Part shown: in pieces, positions 62,720 through 64,000 of the stretch | Position numbering within the stretch: the first letter of the stretch is position 1 | Layout of the letters: every line of letters begins with the position of its first letter | From: Gemmatimonadaceae bacterium | Lineage (GTDB): Bacteria > Gemmatimonadota > Gemmatimonadetes > Gemmatimonadales > Gemmatimonadaceae | DNA: 64,000 nucleotides | NCBI GenBank assembly: GCA_035533015.1 | Contig: DATLUQ010000028.1 | Span: 1 to 64,000 of the forward strand | Direction of reading: 5' to 3' | Translations under genes and position numbers: made by a program | Notes under the pieces: model-generated | The model's input: only the letters and a program-made list of their open reading frames with translations | Told to the model about the DNA's origin: nothing | Databases searched by the model: none

Positions 62720-64000
62720 TGCGGCGTCTGTTGCTGGCCCTGGCGCTCCTCGGCGGGCGGTCCGTCGCGGTGCAGGCGCAGGTCGTGCCCAACGCCGATT
62801 GGCACACCATCACCACCACGCACTTTCGCGTGCACTTCACGCCGGCGCTCGAGTCGTTGGCCCGCCGCGCCGCCGCCTCTGCCGAGACCGCGTACGTGCA
62901 GCTGTCGGCCGAACTGCACCCACCGCGCGGCATGATCGATCTCATCGTCGCCGACAACATCGATGCCACCAACGGCTACGCCACGCCCTTTCCCACCAAC
63001 CGCATCGTCATCTATGCCAACCCGCCGGTGAACGAGACCGCGCTGCGGTTCACCGACGATCCCGACGCGATGGTGGTGACGCACGAACTCACGCACATCT
63101 TCCAGCTCGACCGAACGCGTGGCATCTGGACGCTGGCCCAGCACGTGTTCGGGCGCGCGCCGTACCTGTTCCCCGAGGAGTACATCCCGGCCTGGCTCCG
63201 CGAGGGGTTGGCCGTCTATTACGAGTCGAAGCTCACTGGCGCCGGCCGCGTCCTCGGATCCGACCACCCGATGATCGCCCGCGCCTTCGCCAGCGAGCAC
63301 CGGTTTCCGTCCATCGATCGCATCAGCTTGGGCGACGTCCGGTTTCCGTACGGGAACACGCCCTACGTATTCGGTTCGCTTTTCATGGACTATCTGGCGC
63401 GGACGCGCGGCGATCACATCCGGACGTTCGTCGAGTCCGAGGCCGACCAGCTCGTGCCGCTCTGGATCGACCGGCCGGCCAAGCAGGCGTTCGGCATCTC
63501 GTTCAGCCACGCCTGGCGGCAGTGGAGCGACTCGATGACCGCGGCGGCGCCCGATCCGTCGCTGCCGGCACCCGGCTGGCGCTACCTGACCGCGGCCGGC
63601 GGGTTCGCGAGCTTTCCGCGTTGGGCCGACGACACCGCCATCGTCTATTCGGGTACGACGGGGCGCGACAGTTGGGGGGCGTACAGCGTGACGCTCGACG
63701 GCACCGTGGATCGCATCGACCGGCGGAACAGCGACTCGCCCACGCTGCTCGCGCCCGGCAACGAGCAGCTGTACACGCAACTCGAATACGTGGATCCGTA
63801 TACCGTGCGTTCTGACCTGTTCGAGCGGCGTGGGGGCGAGACGCTGCGGCTCACCCGGGGCGAGCGGATCAGCGTGCCCGACCGGCGCGCGGACGGGCGC
63901 ATCGTGGCGGTGCAGACGTTGCCCGGCGCCACCCGCCTGGTCACCCTCCAGTGGGACGGCACCGGTCTGCGGCCGCTCACGGTGGGGAGCCCCGACGAGC
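62719..64000 (+). CDS. Exported HExxH metallopeptidase with beta-propeller, truncated by window edge
   Basis: Open from ATG at 62719 to the window end, 427 codons with no stop. Signal peptide at residues 1-20 (LLALALLGG ... VQAQ). Gluzincin-type zinc site: HELTH at 122-126 and WLREGLAVYYE with Glu162. After about residue 290 the pattern TAAGGFASFPRWADDTAIVY and YSVTLDGTVDRI recalls TolB/WD-like propeller blades. Similar to peptidase MA-like proteins with propellers common in some environmental bacteria. The ATG overlaps the amidase stop, so the two are one unit. Confidence 0.8.
   Translation, partial: MRRLLLALALLGGRSVAVQAQVVPNADWHTITTTHFRVHFTPALESLARRAAASAETAYVQLSAELHPPRGMIDLIVADNIDATNGYATPFPTNRIVIYANPPVNETALRFTDDPDAMVVTHELTHIFQLDRTRGIWTLAQHVFGRAPYLFPEEYIPAWLREGLAVYYESKLTGAGRVLGSDHPMIARAFASEHRFPSIDRISLGDVRFPYGNTPYVFGSLFMDYLARTRGDHIRTFVESEADQLVPLWIDRPAKQAFGISFSHAWRQWSDSMTAAAPDPSLPAPGWRYLTAAGGFASFPRWADDTAIVYSGTTGRDSWGAYSVTLDGTVDRIDRRNSDSPTLLAPGNEQLYTQLEYVDPYTVRSDLFERRGGETLRLTRGERISVPDRRADGRIVAVQTLPGATRLVTLQWDGTGLRPLTVGSPDE

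Overview
The window is a GC-rich bacterial chromosome segment from a diderm: it carries lipoprotein signal peptides, a probable outer-membrane barrel protein, and the MurQ/AnmK cell-wall recycling pair. The extended ribosomal proteins, the many Ser/Thr kinase, PP2C and FHA genes, and large secreted metallopeptidases fit a Gemmatimonadota-like lineage. There is no rRNA gene to confirm this, so the placement is an inference. No tRNA, rRNA, CRISPR array or intact insertion sequence was found.

Layout. Positions 1-4918 are accessory, probably a prophage remnant: a protein of 60-bp tandem repeats cut by the window edge, two genes sharing an N-terminal module (one fused to a small terminase subunit), a lipoprotein, and a three-gene leftward cassette of two zinc-ribbon proteins and a helix-turn-helix protein. 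No large terminase, portal, capsid or integrase gene is visible. Positions 4920-5962 hold a leftward barrel-like protein and the promoter and long leader of fusA. Positions 5963-20933 are one rightward translation operon: fusA, tuf, rpsJ, rplC, rplD, rplW, rplB, rpsS, rplV, rpsC, rplP, rpmC, rpsQ, rplN, rplX, rplE, rpsN, rpsH, rplF, rplR, rpsE, rpmD, rplO, secY. It ends at a strong terminator, followed by adk and map. rpsL and rpsG are absent before fusA, and the usual infA-rpmJ-rpsM-rpsK-rpsD-rpoA-rplQ block is absent after map.

Positions 22547-27938 carry an exported M14 peptidase, then a leftward fused formimidoyltransferase-cyclodeaminase and an inositol monophosphatase family gene. A tightly overlapping rightward run follows (trpS, mgtC family, 2-hydroxyacid dehydrogenase, pilT, a dapA-superfamily aldolase, a membrane M28 peptidase, a DUF456-like protein). 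It is closed by a hairpin that also sits in the purA leader. Then come purA, ypdA, glyS, an M3-type peptidase and an SDR.

Positions 40597-50455 are a second long overlapping run: a GAF sensor kinase homologue lacking its phospho-acceptor histidine, a small unknown protein, a ubiquitin-like protein, a histone-deacetylase-family hydrolase, a zinc-ribbon Ser/Thr kinase, a dipeptide epimerase, priA, an archaeal-type ornithine cyclodeaminase-like protein, an unknown protein and ccdA. An ABC half-exporter faces it. After a glycine-zipper lipoprotein come murQ and anmK. A leftward phospho-signalling operon (FHA/zinc-ribbon protein, Ser/Thr kinase, PP2C phosphatase, FHA-protease fusion) has a good promoter at 60984-61012. 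The window closes with a lipoprotein amidase and a truncated HExxH peptidase.

The most notable features are two families of intergenic palindromes (one interrupting the ribosomal operon twice, one in both convergent gaps near 50.5 and 55.6 kb), the pseudo-histidine kinase/ubiquitin-like/deacetylase run, the FHA-kinase-phosphatase-protease operon, and low-complexity tails on several ribosomal proteins.
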